This document shows, one piece after another, positions 22,216-29,155 of a DNA stretch of 36,269 bases. The number at the start of each line of letters is the position of its first letter. Position 1 is the stretch's first letter. Source of the DNA: a virus; the IMG/VR virus record IMGVR_UViG_3300010430_000252, positions 1 through 36,269 of that record, one strand, 5' to 3'. Position numbers and translations under genes: made by a program. The notes under the pieces are model-generated. The model searched no databases. It worked only from the letters and a program-made list of their open reading frames with translations, and was not told the DNA's origin.

Positions 22216-22974
22216 TCATGTTAACGTTTCAAGCCAGTCAAGAACTTCCAGCGCCCCCATCCGCTTGGCATAGTCTTCGCGCAGCGTCGGGATTTGCGAC
22301 TGGAGAGAATGAATAATGTCTTGTGTCTTTTTCTGTTCCGCCAGATGTTCGGCTTTTTGCGCGTTGATCTTGAAGCGGAAATCCGTCATGTGTGGGTATG
22401 GAGATTGCTCATAGCAAAGGTCGCTTTCGGGCGGCAAAACGATATTGATGCCCTTCGCTTCCAGTAGCTTTTTGAAATGGAAAAACCCCTTCTTCTGTGA
22501 ACGGCGTTCTTCGTTCGATCCGAAGTCGCAGCCCCAGAAGCCGACTTCCGTGATATGGTCAAACTCCCCGTCATAGCTTGCATGAATCCATGCCATCATC
22601 GTGGCAATAGTGCTATCGAGGAAAAAAGCACCGCCATTACCGTCCCCGTAATCCTTGACGACGCGGTCCCACGGGAAAGCAACTGCGGATTTAATCCGGG
22701 GATCAAGAGGCGGCTGCATGTAGATCGGGCGGTCCTCGACTCCCATCAGGAAATCGAGGTAGCCCGGCGTTTCTTTGTTGAAGGCAGGGTCGAATTCCCG
22801 AACAAGATGGAATTCAAACCAGCGATGCCAAACGCGACGTTCTGTTTCGTCAACGGCCTCATTCTGTGGACCCATCAACCAAACTTCTGTTTGTTCGTCG
22901 CCGATAGGGGCGAGATGACGTGAAGACGGCGAGGTGCCGACAATGGCTATTTTGTCCATCTTCACGTCACTCAT
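22216..22974 (-). CDS. Rossmann-type protein with C-terminal coiled coil, 252 aa
   Basis: ATG 22974 (ATG 22959 also possible). KIAIVGTSPSSRHLAP (residues 8-23) parallels the VAIVASGPSG loop of 21244-21744. The two proteins also share EVW...G, W.FE.H, YLDFL, STIATMMAWI, ITEVGFWGCDFGSNEE and INIVLPPESDLCYE in the same order. A coiled coil occupies the last 60 residues (QKAEHLAEQKKTQDIIHSLQ). The fold suggests nucleotide or nucleotide-sugar binding (DUF115/MptE-like); no activity can be assigned. It is the first gene of the modification-like cassette downstream of the capsid genes. Confidence 0.65.
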   Translation of the reverse strand: MSDVKMDKIAIVGTSPSSRHLAPIGDEQTEVWLMGPQNEAVDETERRVWHRWFEFHLVREFDPAFNKETPGYLDFLMGVEDRPIYMQPPLDPRIKSAVAFPWDRVVKDYGDGNGGAFFLDSTIATMMAWIHASYDGEFDHITEVGFWGCDFGSNEERRSQKKGFFHFKKLLEAKGINIVLPPESDLCYEQSPYPHMTDFRFKINAQKAEHLAEQKKTQDIIHSLQSQIPTLREDYAKRMGALEVLDWLETLT

Positions 22975-22995
22975 TGCTGCTCTGCCCTTTCAGCC

Positions 22996-23571
22996 TTACG
23001 ACAGCGCGTAAGCCGCTGCCGTGTTAGTCGTGGACGAAGTTGCGTGGATTGACCCAACAATCAGGTATTGGGTCGTTGACGCGGCGAGCAAGTCCACACC
23101 GGAGCCAATGGCCCCGAGCGTGAGCGTGGTCGCCCCGGTCGATCCGAACATCAAGCTGCCCGTGGTGCCGATAGCATTGGCAGCCACGCCGGTATTGATG
23201 CACCGCAGGAAGTCGCCTTTCGTCGGGCTGGACGAGGCAACATACGTCCCCGCCGTGGTCCCAGCCAGAAGGTTCGCACCCACTTTCATAACGCTCGCGG
23301 TCGTCGCCGTGTGAAGGGCGCGGGCGTTAAGGTCGCGGGTCGTGACGGACCCGGACGATACGGAAACAACTTCCAGCGTGGTAACGCCGTCTGTGCCTTT
23401 GACCGTAATCAGGTCATCAGCAACAAACCGCTGGCTGTCGTCCGTGTTGTTGAAATATCCCGCAGTATTGACGGTTGCCAACGAATCGGAGTTGGCGTCA
23501 GCATCGTAATAGAAATGCTTCTTGTCGTTACCGTGAGACAGAAGAACGAGGTCTTGAAAATCAAAAGCCAT
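22996..23571 (-). CDS. capsid-associated (decoration/head) protein, 191 aa
   Basis: ATG 23571 after AGGAGGGCTGAAAA. Beta-rich and Ser/Thr/Ala/Gly-rich (ITVKGTDGVTTLEVVSVSSG, GTTGSLMFGSTGATTLTLGA, TQYLIVGSIHATSSTTNTAA), with an N-terminus FQDLVLLSHGNDKKHFYYDA. Its place directly after the major capsid gene and its composition fit a head decoration or minor head protein. The name rests on position and composition, not on a recognised motif. Confidence 0.65.
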   Translation of the reverse strand: MAFDFQDLVLLSHGNDKKHFYYDADANSDSLATVNTAGYFNNTDDSQRFVADDLITVKGTDGVTTLEVVSVSSGSVTTRDLNARALHTATTASVMKVGANLLAGTTAGTYVASSSPTKGDFLRCINTGVAANAIGTTGSLMFGSTGATTLTLGAIGSGVDLLAASTTQYLIVGSIHATSSTTNTAAAYALS

Positions 23572-23584
23572 TTTTCAGCCCTCC

Positions 23585-24478
23585 TTATGTCGTCGGGATG
23601 GCGGCGGTGTCGTCGAGGTTGCCTTCGATGACGCCCGTGTCATCGATCAAGCAAGCCTGACCGCTCATCATGTTGTTGACGAAGTGTGCAGCGCGATCAC
23701 CGTGCCAGGTGATATCCGCCGACACCGGTGCGCGACCGGCAACGTTTCCGGCAGATGCCGCAACCGCATACCCGATGGCCGATTTGTGCCAGATGAAGCA
23801 CTTGGCAGTGGAAGTACCTGCACCCGGCAAGCCGGTCTGCATTTTCCACTTGATGCCCATCCAGTCTTTCCAACGGCCCGGCATGGAAACAGGACCGGAG
23901 CGGAACGACTGACCGTCAGCGCCGACATAATCGGCGTTCTGGAACTGATCCAGAAGCATCAGTTGCGACCAGTAACGCGCGGTCACGGCGCAATAAACTT
24001 CGCCGTCGTTCGGCACGTCGTTGGCCCATGCCGCTTCGGCAAACTCAAGCGCCGTTGCGAGAATGTTGGCCTTGGTCGTCACCGTGAGCGTCACCGTGGT
24101 CTGGGTCGTGGTGTCGAGAACCGTGGTAATCTGGTCATCCACCTTGCGGCCCAGCGCCATTGCGCCGCCGTTGGCGATCACATCGCGTTCGTTGATGTTG
24201 ATCTTGGCTTCGTCCAGCTTATCCACCCAGTCACCGGCGTAGAAGTCGGCAAGGGTGCATTGCGGGGCGGTGTGGGTTTGGTTCATCGGCGTGATGGTGC
24301 CGTGACGCGCTTTGGTCGTCGCGGTGCCGGTGCCGACTTTCTGGAATACCGCCGTGGAACCGACGACATCCGTTTTCATTCGCACGGCGTCTTTAAGCTG
24401 CGACCCCTTGCGCTGGAACACTTCATGCACTTTCGCTTCAAACGAAGTGATGAAGGCAGTATCGATTGATGTGGACAT
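23585..24478 (-). CDS. major capsid protein, 297 aa
   Basis: ATG 24478 with GGAGG eight bases upstream. Sequence elements typical of the podophage capsid family (HK97 fold) are FEAKVHEVFQRKGSQLKDAV, the early strand PQCTLADFYAGDWVDKLDE, the helix LATALEFAEAAWANDVPNDG and RYWSQLMLLDQFQNADYVG. It ends with MMSGQACLIDDTGVIEGNLD. Length suits a capsid subunit without a scaffold fusion; the scaffold gene is the next one upstream. The gene has its own promoter and a structured leader, as expected for the most abundant virion protein. Confidence 0.85.
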   Translation of the reverse strand: MSTSIDTAFITSFEAKVHEVFQRKGSQLKDAVRMKTDVVGSTAVFQKVGTGTATTKARHGTITPMNQTHTAPQCTLADFYAGDWVDKLDEAKININERDVIANGGAMALGRKVDDQITTVLDTTTQTTVTLTVTTKANILATALEFAEAAWANDVPNDGEVYCAVTARYWSQLMLLDQFQNADYVGADGQSFRSGPVSMPGRWKDWMGIKWKMQTGLPGAGTSTAKCFIWHKSAIGYAVAASAGNVAGRAPVSADITWHGDRAAHFVNNMMSGQACLIDDTGVIEGNLDDTAAIPTT

Positions 24479-24521
24479 AATCTGTCCTCCATAAAAAAGT
24501 GGGAGTTACAGACACATCCTT

Positions 24522-24641
24522 GGGGAGCCGCTATTGTGAAGGGGTAGACGGGGAGCCGTCATAAACGGGGCCGTCGCAGTCCTCGAAGCGGGGCTTCGGC
24601 TGTGCAACTTGACGCTCGGCGGGGCCAATAGCGGGGAGCCG
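24522..24641 (-). promoter_or_regulatory. structured 5' leader of the capsid mRNA
   Basis: Read leftward, a perfect 9-bp inverted repeat (plus-strand CCGCTATTG at 24528-24536 and CAATAGCGG at 24626-24634) encloses about 90 bases. Inside are hairpins GACGG/CCGTC (24547-24560) and CGAAGC-GGG-GCTTCG (24584-24598). The nonamer GGGGAGCCG occurs three times (24522-24530, 24550-24558, 24633-24641), two copies forming part of the closing helix ends. The fold lies between the predicted promoter and the capsid start, so it would be in the capsid mRNA leader. Possible roles: stabiliser against 5' decay, protein-binding or translational control site. Confidence 0.5.
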
Positions 24642-24696
24642 CCTAAAATCGCCTAACAAATAACCTTTGGCATGTCACCATGCCTAATATTTATGC

Positions 24697-24725
24697 AGTA
24701 TGCCCGAATTTGAATTTGGGTGCAA
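24697..24725 (-). promoter_or_regulatory. sigma70-type promoter for the capsid gene
   Basis: On the minus strand TTGCAC (24725-24720), a 17-base spacer and CATACT (24702-24697) match four of six bases at both -35 and -10 boxes, in an AT-rich stretch. It lies directly downstream of the terminator at 24751-24784 and about 220 bases before the capsid start, giving a long leader. The placement explains how capsid is expressed above the scaffold. There is no phage-type single-subunit polymerase consensus that I can recognise repeated here. Confidence 0.5.
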
Positions 24726-24750
24726 CACTGAAAATGCACTTTTATTCATC

Positions 24751-24784
24751 AAAAAGGGACCGCCCGGTTAAGGACAGTCCCCTT
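24751..24784 (-). terminator. intrinsic terminator after the scaffold gene
   Basis: Leftward RNA forms AAGGGGAC (24784-24777) paired with GTCCCTTT, including one G-U pair. An interior loop with a possible extra TCC/GGG pairing follows, and then TTTTT (24755-24751). It lies 341 bases after the scaffold stop and just before the capsid promoter. Likely partial, insulating capsid expression from the terminase-portal-scaffold transcript. Confidence 0.65.
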
Positions 24785-25124
24785 GTGCAGATGATCGACC
24801 CGTGTGGTGTGTGCTAAGGCGCTAGCGTCTCAGCCGCCATCGGCGCACGGGACGGGGTTATGATTATTGAGAACGCGCTACGTTTTCTCACCCTACCCCC
24901 GAGGGGATTTGAATTGCGCGGGCCGGGCGTTACTCCGGCTACCGTGGCCGATTCGGCGCGCTGCCAGATGTTAAGCGGGGGACCAATCCCGCACACCCTT
25001 TCAGGTGCTCTATGACAGAGACATCCGGAAAACCGGACACCCTCGCGTGCCTTCAACTTCGACACTTCCGCGCAAACTGTGAATCTCACCCAGAAAATAC
25101 ATCAACCGCACCCCGGAATCAAGC
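24785..25124. other. non-coding gap downstream of the scaffold gene
   Basis: About 340 bases without a credible gene. A minus-strand frame at 24814-25089 has no ribosome site and odd composition. Contents: the tRNA-like element, and a small perfect hairpin TCCGG-AAAA-CCGGA near 25024-25037 with no T-run. Otherwise nothing I can interpret. Confidence 0.5.
24893..24981 (-). ncRNA. degenerate tRNA-like element
   Basis: Leftward sequence looks like an eroded tRNA. CCCCCG (24980-24975) pairs with CGGGGG (24901-24896) as an acceptor-like stem. A D-arm-like TCTGGCAGCGCG follows, then an anticodon-like stem GCCGA/ACGGT around T-CGG, a long GCCGG/CCGGC variable-type arm, and a TTCAAATC T-loop-like string. 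However, the D-stem and T-stem do not pair, base 37 is C, and no CCA is encoded. A functional tRNA is unlikely; a decayed tRNA or a structured RNA in the scaffold-capsid gap are both possible. Confidence 0.25.
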
Positions 25125-26144
25125 CTACACAGACCGCCCAGCAGCACCGACCACCGGCTGGTTGCCGGAAATCTTCGCCAGCAACGCCTGTTCTTTCTGA
25201 TACAGGGCATTGGCCTTTCTGTTGTCGCCTTCGCTGCGGGCCTTCGCGATCTGTTCGCGGACTTCGGATACCTGGTTTTCCAGGCCTTCGCGGGCAGATT
25301 CATCGATCCCGCCGCCAAGAGTTCCCTCGCCCATTTCCCGCCCGATCTCGGCAAAGACCTTGGCCAGCGGCGCGTGATCCAGAAGGAATCGACCATCCTT
25401 ACCCTGAATGCCCTTGAGGTCTTCCATGTCCACGCCCACGCGCCCGGCGATATCAACCAGCGCACGATTGGCGAATTTCATGTTCACGTCCGCATCACCG
25501 CCCCATTCTGCTTTGAGGTCAGCCATTTGCTTGTCTGCGAATTCCTTGTCGGCCTTTGCTTCGGCTTCCATGAATGCCTGTTGATCTGCGTTGACCATTT
25601 CAGACAGTTTCATGGCGACATCGGCAGAAACGCCTAGCTCATGGAATCGCCCGGCCCACGCTTCGCGCGATGCCTTAACATCGTCGGTCATCATTTCTTC
25701 GGGTATTTCCGGGAACTTGTAGCCTTCCGGGGATTCGGGGACGCCCAGCGCCTTGCGATAGGCTGCAACGTCTTCTTCGCTTGCATCCTTGCCGGGCGGG
25801 ACAATGGCCTTGGACAGTTTGCCCCGAAGTTCGGAGATGCGCTTGAACGCAGAATTGATATCCGTGGTTCGTTCGGCTTCTTTCAAGGCGTCGGGATCAG
25901 TGACGAGCGACCGCCAGTCCGTTGCGCCCTTATTCTCAGTCGATTCGACCTGTGTTTCTTCGGCTGCATCGGCCTGTTGCTCTCCGCCGTCCTGTTGCTG
26001 GTCAGCGCCAGGGGCTTCTTCGGCTTGTTCCTCTCCACCTTCTTCGGAGACTTCTGCACCAACGGCCCGCAACTCGTTCGGATGCGCGTTCCAGTATTCA
26101 ATCCATGCCGGATCGTAATCGTTAGCCGGTTTCGTAATGGTCAT
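25125..26144 (-). CDS. scaffolding / capsid assembly protein, 339 aa
   Basis: ATG 26144 overlaps the upstream stop as ATGA. Residues 15-75 are extremely acidic and Gln-rich (EEGGEEQAEEAPGADQQQDG). A PPGKDASEEDVAAYRKALGV PESPEGYKF-type segment (residues about 110-135), common to many phage scaffolds, follows. Long helices come next (MNADQQAF-like, KEFADKQMADLKAEWGGDAD), then a C-terminal coiled coil (REGLENQVSEVREQIAKARS) and a basic tail. It would template the procapsid and leave before packaging. Position just upstream of the capsid gene matches T7 gp9. Confidence 0.85.
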   Translation of the reverse strand: MTITKPANDYDPAWIEYWNAHPNELRAVGAEVSEEGGEEQAEEAPGADQQQDGGEQQADAAEETQVESTENKGATDWRSLVTDPDALKEAERTTDINSAFKRISELRGKLSKAIVPPGKDASEEDVAAYRKALGVPESPEGYKFPEIPEEMMTDDVKASREAWAGRFHELGVSADVAMKLSEMVNADQQAFMEAEAKADKEFADKQMADLKAEWGGDADVNMKFANRALVDIAGRVGVDMEDLKGIQGKDGRFLLDHAPLAKVFAEIGREMGEGTLGGGIDESAREGLENQVSEVREQIAKARSEGDNRKANALYQKEQALLAKISGNQPVVGAAGRSV

Positions 26145-26467
26145 TTCTGCCTCTTTCTGTTTGCAGTCGTCGGTTGTTCAATGGGCGGCTCGTGTTGTAG
26201 GACGCCCAACAGTTTAATGCCTATGTTTCGCTCACCTTCTGCAACGTGCGTGCGGTAGGGGTCGATGTTAGGGCCGGGGGGGACGGAAGTTTTCACCATG
26301 TGACACCACGCCAGAAGCTCGTACAATACCCGCCTGCCCGGCTCGGAACCGAACACTTGGCGAAAATCGCGGTAGCGATCCATTCGCGTATATGTCGCGC
26401 CGCCATGCAGCGGCATGTTGATGAGCGTGTCGAATATCGCCCGCGTGTCTTCCGCTTCGTCAGTCAA
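26141..26467 (-). CDS. Bbp19-like phage protein, 108 aa
   Basis: Starts with TTG 26467, which overlaps the upstream stop as TTGA; no ATG is available near. The core YRDFRQVFGSEPGRRVLYEL with LAWCHMVKTSV and HVAEGERNIGIKLLGVLQ is the pattern of Bbp19-family proteins, which sit between portal and scaffold in many podophages. Function unknown; a virion or assembly factor is likely from position. The tail is basic (ANRKRQK). Confidence 0.7.
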   Translation of the reverse strand: MTDEAEDTRAIFDTLINMPLHGGATYTRMDRYRDFRQVFGSEPGRRVLYELLAWCHMVKTSVPPGPNIDPYRTHVAEGERNIGIKLLGVLQHEPPIEQPTTANRKRQK

Positions 26468-26745
26468 GCTGCGTTCACCTTAATCCGGGGCTTTTCGCCT
26501 GCCGCGCCGGAGATGTTGTATTTCTCATCAATAATGGCGCGCAGTTCAAGCGCGCCTTCCATGCCGATAGCGGTGGCAAAGCGGTCATAGTCTACAACAA
26601 GCTCACCGCTGCTTTTCTCGCGTACACCGAAGTTGGCCTTGAAGTCCTTGATACGCTCAATTGCCGCGCCAGTGGCTTCCTTGTACGTGGCAAGCTTGGC
26701 TTCCGCACTTTGAGCGCGGTCGATCCAGATAGAGTCGTCAGACAT
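26464..26745 (-). CDS. hypothetical protein, 93 aa
   Basis: ATG 26745 after CGAAAGGATAACCA. N-terminal coiled-coil helix (IDRAQSAEAKLATYKEATGA, AIERIKDFKANFGV), then a mixed part with VVDYDRFATAIGMEGALELR and a lysine-containing end. Typical of small structural-operon proteins near the portal. The stop overlaps the TTG of the next gene. Not recognised. Confidence 0.65.
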   Translation of the reverse strand: MSDDSIWIDRAQSAEAKLATYKEATGAAIERIKDFKANFGVREKSSGELVVDYDRFATAIGMEGALELRAIIDEKYNISGAAGEKPRIKVNAA

Positions 26746-26746
26746 T

Positions 26747-26766
26747 GGTTATCCTTTCGAGTTATG
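26747..26766 (-). repeat. 20-bp direct repeat covering stop and ribosome site (copy 2 at 27096-27115)
   Basis: Plus-strand GGTTATCCTTTCGAGTTATG is identical at 26747-26766 and 27096-27115. On the coding strand both copies contain an upstream stop or near-stop, CTCGAAAGGA (ribosome site) and the bases just before the next ATG. Identical spacers around the 110-aa gene suggest it is a module inserted or duplicated with its initiation region, and offer a target for recombination that would delete that gene. Confidence 0.75.
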
Positions 26767-27094
26767 ACCGATCCACTTTTGCCAGTTTCCGCATGTCCTC
26801 AAGATGGTAGCGGACGGCGGTGAATTCGTTCGTGTGGTCTTTGAAGTCCTTTGGGCGAAAACCCGCTTCCCATGCGGCATCAAGCATAGCTTGCAGAAAA
26901 GAGCCATCGTCATACAGCGGCTTTGGCGAATCGCCAAGAGTAACATCAGTCCCATGCCGCCCGAGTTTCGTCAGCGTGTAATCAACAATAGCCGCTCGCG
27001 ATCCGTCAGGTTCCTCTTTGATAATGAACAATTCATGCGCTGCCCCCATTGGATTCCAACGCGTGTGAACGTGCCACCCCTTCCTTACGATCAT
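26762..27094 (-). CDS. hypothetical protein, 110 aa
   Basis: ATG 27094 after CGAAAGGATAACCG. N-terminal beta-rich part (MIVRKGWHVHTRWNPMGAAH, ELFIIKEEPDGSRAAIVDYT). Residues 65-110 contain SFLQAMLDAAWEAGFRPKDF followed by a helix with HLEDMRKLAKVD. The AMLDAAWEAGFRP motif is common in small phage and bacterial proteins of unknown role. It is bracketed by the 20-bp repeats. Confidence 0.65.
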   Translation of the reverse strand: MIVRKGWHVHTRWNPMGAAHELFIIKEEPDGSRAAIVDYTLTKLGRHGTDVTLGDSPKPLYDDGSFLQAMLDAAWEAGFRPKDFKDHTNEFTAVRYHLEDMRKLAKVDRS

Positions 27095-27110
27095 CGGTTA
27101 TCCTTTCGAG

Positions 27111-27260
27111 TTATGCTGTCCCGCACGGGATGCCGGCGTTCTCGTCGTAGGTGATTTCTTTTCTCGCCTTCCGCGCCCGACGCTGCGCCATCTTCGCATG
27201 ATGCAGCGCCAAACGGCCTTGTATGCCGGATGACATGCGGGACCAGAGCATATTGAACAT
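27111..27260 (-). CDS. small basic protein, 49 aa
   Basis: ATG 27260 overlaps the portal stop as TGATG; the frame ends TAA inside the 20-bp repeat. The product is arginine/lysine-rich (RLALHHAKMAQRRARKARKE) with a short acidic end (ITYDENAGIPCG). Basic micro-proteins immediately after the portal gene occur in related phages; it may bind DNA or the portal. Accepted on coupling and coding-like composition. Confidence 0.55.
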   Translation of the reverse strand: MFNMLWSRMSSGIQGRLALHHAKMAQRRARKARKEITYDENAGIPCGTA

Positions 27261-28918
27261 CACGCCGCCTCCGTAATTCCAGCGGACTTCGCCGCGTCTG
27301 CCCCCGTCTTAGCCATGTTAACCATTTGCTCCTGCGCCGCCGCCTGTCGTGCGGCTTCCTCTGCTTTGTCCCGTTGCTGACGAATGGCCTGCACGGTTTC
27401 TTCGTCGTTGGCCAGTTCGTGCGGAATCTTGGCGTATTCCTGCGTCAGTTCGGAATACTTATCGAAGTTCACGCGGTCCAGAATATCAGGGCGTCCCGTG
27501 GCCGTGGCAATCTCGATATGCTCGCGCACCCACATTTGAGCCGCTGCGGCCTCGATCTGCTGGCGTACACGCTTGACCGGCGAATCGTATTCAAACCGGA
27601 TGTTCCTGCCTTGTAGAACCTCGGGGATGGGCGGAAGCGCATTGGCGCGAAGCAGGATGTTAAATGAACGCTCAACCGTGGGCGCAACGTAATCCGATTC
27701 CAGGCGCCCAAATACCGGGCCAATCTCACGGATGAATTCTTCTTTCCGCTGAATAACCTCGGTCGCAGTCATCTGCGGGCCGTTCGTGGGAAGATTCAGG
27801 ACGTTGCGGAAAAACGCCGCCCATACCTGTTCGCGAACGTCCATCTGCATTTCACGGGTAAGCGGCATGGAACCGCCCGTCTGTAGCGGGAATACAGGAT
27901 TGCCCCCGACTTGTGCCGCCGTCTCTACGTCATACGCGGACATGCCACCGGGGAACGTGTTGGCCTCATTGAAAAACCCATCATTCGGATACAACAACGG
28001 CGGATCGGCTGCACGTTGACCGGCGACAAGCATGGTTTCGCCCATCGCCTGGAGGGTGTTGGAATCCGGCAACGCGATCATGCCCGGTGAACGGCCCCAA
28101 TCCTCACCGGACGACGTATCCCAACGCGGCACAACAAACGGGAACTCATGGAACCCACCTTCGGAAACCCGCTGCCGATCGTCGAACTCAACCCATGTAT
28201 GCGTATAGGGCAGATTCTTGGCCAACATCGCATCAACGCGACCGCCGGGGCGGCGCATCACGACATGCAGAAACTTAACCTTTTCCTGCATGTTCTGGCC
28301 GTTCTGGATTTTCTGACGCAGCGTATCGCTGATATTCTTCCACTCGCCCGCCGTGATCTTGTCGGCCACCTGTTGAACGGTGAACCGCTTCATCCGCATG
28401 ATGCCAAGCGGTTCGCCCTCCTCGCCCCATATGACTACGGCGTCTTTCAGGTGCAGGGATTGGTATAGAAGATTGTTTCTGCTGGCCGGTTCCCCAATAA
28501 ACATAACCCCAGAGCCGAACACGGAAAGGTCCGACGATATCTCACCCCGCGATTGACGGAACCGCGCACGAGGATTTTCCATCGATTCGTGCAATTCTTC
28601 ATTCGCCTGATCAAGCCACTCCTTGACCTCATCCATATTCTCAAGCTCGTCATCTTCCGGCTTGATGGTGTGGGTGGTCTGACCGTCCGGCCACAGGAAC
28701 CCGTCGATTGCATTCGATAGCCCCCGCGCTGCCTGAATAGGCGTGCCGTCGAAGTTGTCCTCCATCCGGCGGTCGCCTTCGGTCGTCTGGGTAACGAACC
28801 CCTGACGGCGCGGCAACGTCACCCGCGCAAGGTCATCCCAATGGGAATCCCATATGCGCCGGTCGGAGAGTGCGCTCTCGTATTGCTGGATGAATTTGTC
28901 GGCTACGGTATCAGCCAT
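27260..28918 (-). CDS. portal / head-tail connector protein (T7 gp8-like), 552 aa
   Basis: ATG 28918 directly follows the TAA of the upstream gene. Matches the head-tail connector family: DRRIWDSHWDDLARVTLPRR, SNAIDGFLWP, ISSDLSVFGSGVMFIGEP and FVVPRWDTSSGEDWGRSPGM. NTLQAMGETMLVAGQRAADP and FFRNVLNLPTNGPQMTATEV complete the pattern. Length is close to T7 gp8 (536 aa). The C-terminus is a long helix rich in Glu/Ala/Gln (barrel-like). It forms the dodecameric DNA channel to which terminase docks. Confidence 0.95.
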   Translation of the reverse strand: MADTVADKFIQQYESALSDRRIWDSHWDDLARVTLPRRQGFVTQTTEGDRRMEDNFDGTPIQAARGLSNAIDGFLWPDGQTTHTIKPEDDELENMDEVKEWLDQANEELHESMENPRARFRQSRGEISSDLSVFGSGVMFIGEPASRNNLLYQSLHLKDAVVIWGEEGEPLGIMRMKRFTVQQVADKITAGEWKNISDTLRQKIQNGQNMQEKVKFLHVVMRRPGGRVDAMLAKNLPYTHTWVEFDDRQRVSEGGFHEFPFVVPRWDTSSGEDWGRSPGMIALPDSNTLQAMGETMLVAGQRAADPPLLYPNDGFFNEANTFPGGMSAYDVETAAQVGGNPVFPLQTGGSMPLTREMQMDVREQVWAAFFRNVLNLPTNGPQMTATEVIQRKEEFIREIGPVFGRLESDYVAPTVERSFNILLRANALPPIPEVLQGRNIRFEYDSPVKRVRQQIEAAAAQMWVREHIEIATATGRPDILDRVNFDKYSELTQEYAKIPHELANDEETVQAIRQQRDKAEEAARQAAAQEQMVNMAKTGADAAKSAGITEAA

Positions 28919-29155
28919 TTACTGTCCAAGGAGTTGAGCCGCTCGCGGGCGTTCGACTTGCGGCCCGCCAGCCGTGCCAAGGTTATCCTCGACGCCCTGA
29001 CCGCCAGTGATGACGCTAGCCTTGCGCCCCTTGCGCTTCAATTCAGCTTGGCGCTGTGCTTCCTTTGCCTCGGCAATGGCCGGGTCTTCGCGAGTCGGGG
29101 GAGGGGGGGGCGGCGGCGGCACGCTTGGCCCGGATGAAAAGCCTGGAAAAATCAT
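28919..29155 (-). CDS. poly-proline small protein, 78 aa
   Basis: ATG 29155 overlaps the upstream stop as ATGA. The protein has eight consecutive prolines near residue 13 (VPPPPPPPPTRED) followed by a charged helix (AIAEAKEAQRQAELKRKGRK) and ASVITGGQGVEDN. Small proteins with poly-Pro then 'KRKGRKASxxTGGxG' are found beside portals of many podophages, role unknown. The proline codons create a run of eight Gs (29103-29110 on the plus strand), a possible frameshift or sequencing-error site. Confidence 0.75.
   Translation of the reverse strand: MIFPGFSSGPSVPPPPPPPPTREDPAIAEAKEAQRQAELKRKGRKASVITGGQGVEDNLGTAGGPQVERPRAAQLLGQ

Noticed and set aside
21645-22316. Rightward 223-codon frame over the Rossmann/152-aa genes
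   Set aside because: Antisense to coupled leftward genes with recognisable motifs; composition is shadow-like.
23684-24469. Long rightward open frame (261 codons) opposite the capsid gene
   Set aside because: It is an antisense shadow: His/Arg/Gly-rich, no ribosome site, while the leftward frame is clearly the major capsid protein.
25020-25040. Hairpin TCCGG-AAAA-CCGGA as a terminator
   Set aside because: Stem of five pairs with no T-run on either strand; too weak to call a terminator.
24814-25089. Leftward frame of 91 codons in the scaffold-capsid gap
   Set aside because: No ribosome site, Cys/Arg/Gly shadow composition, and it overlaps the tRNA-like element.
25641-26258. Rightward 205-codon Phe/Cys-rich frame over the scaffold gene
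   Set aside because: Artefact of the acidic Glu/Gln codons of the scaffold read backwards; no ribosome site.
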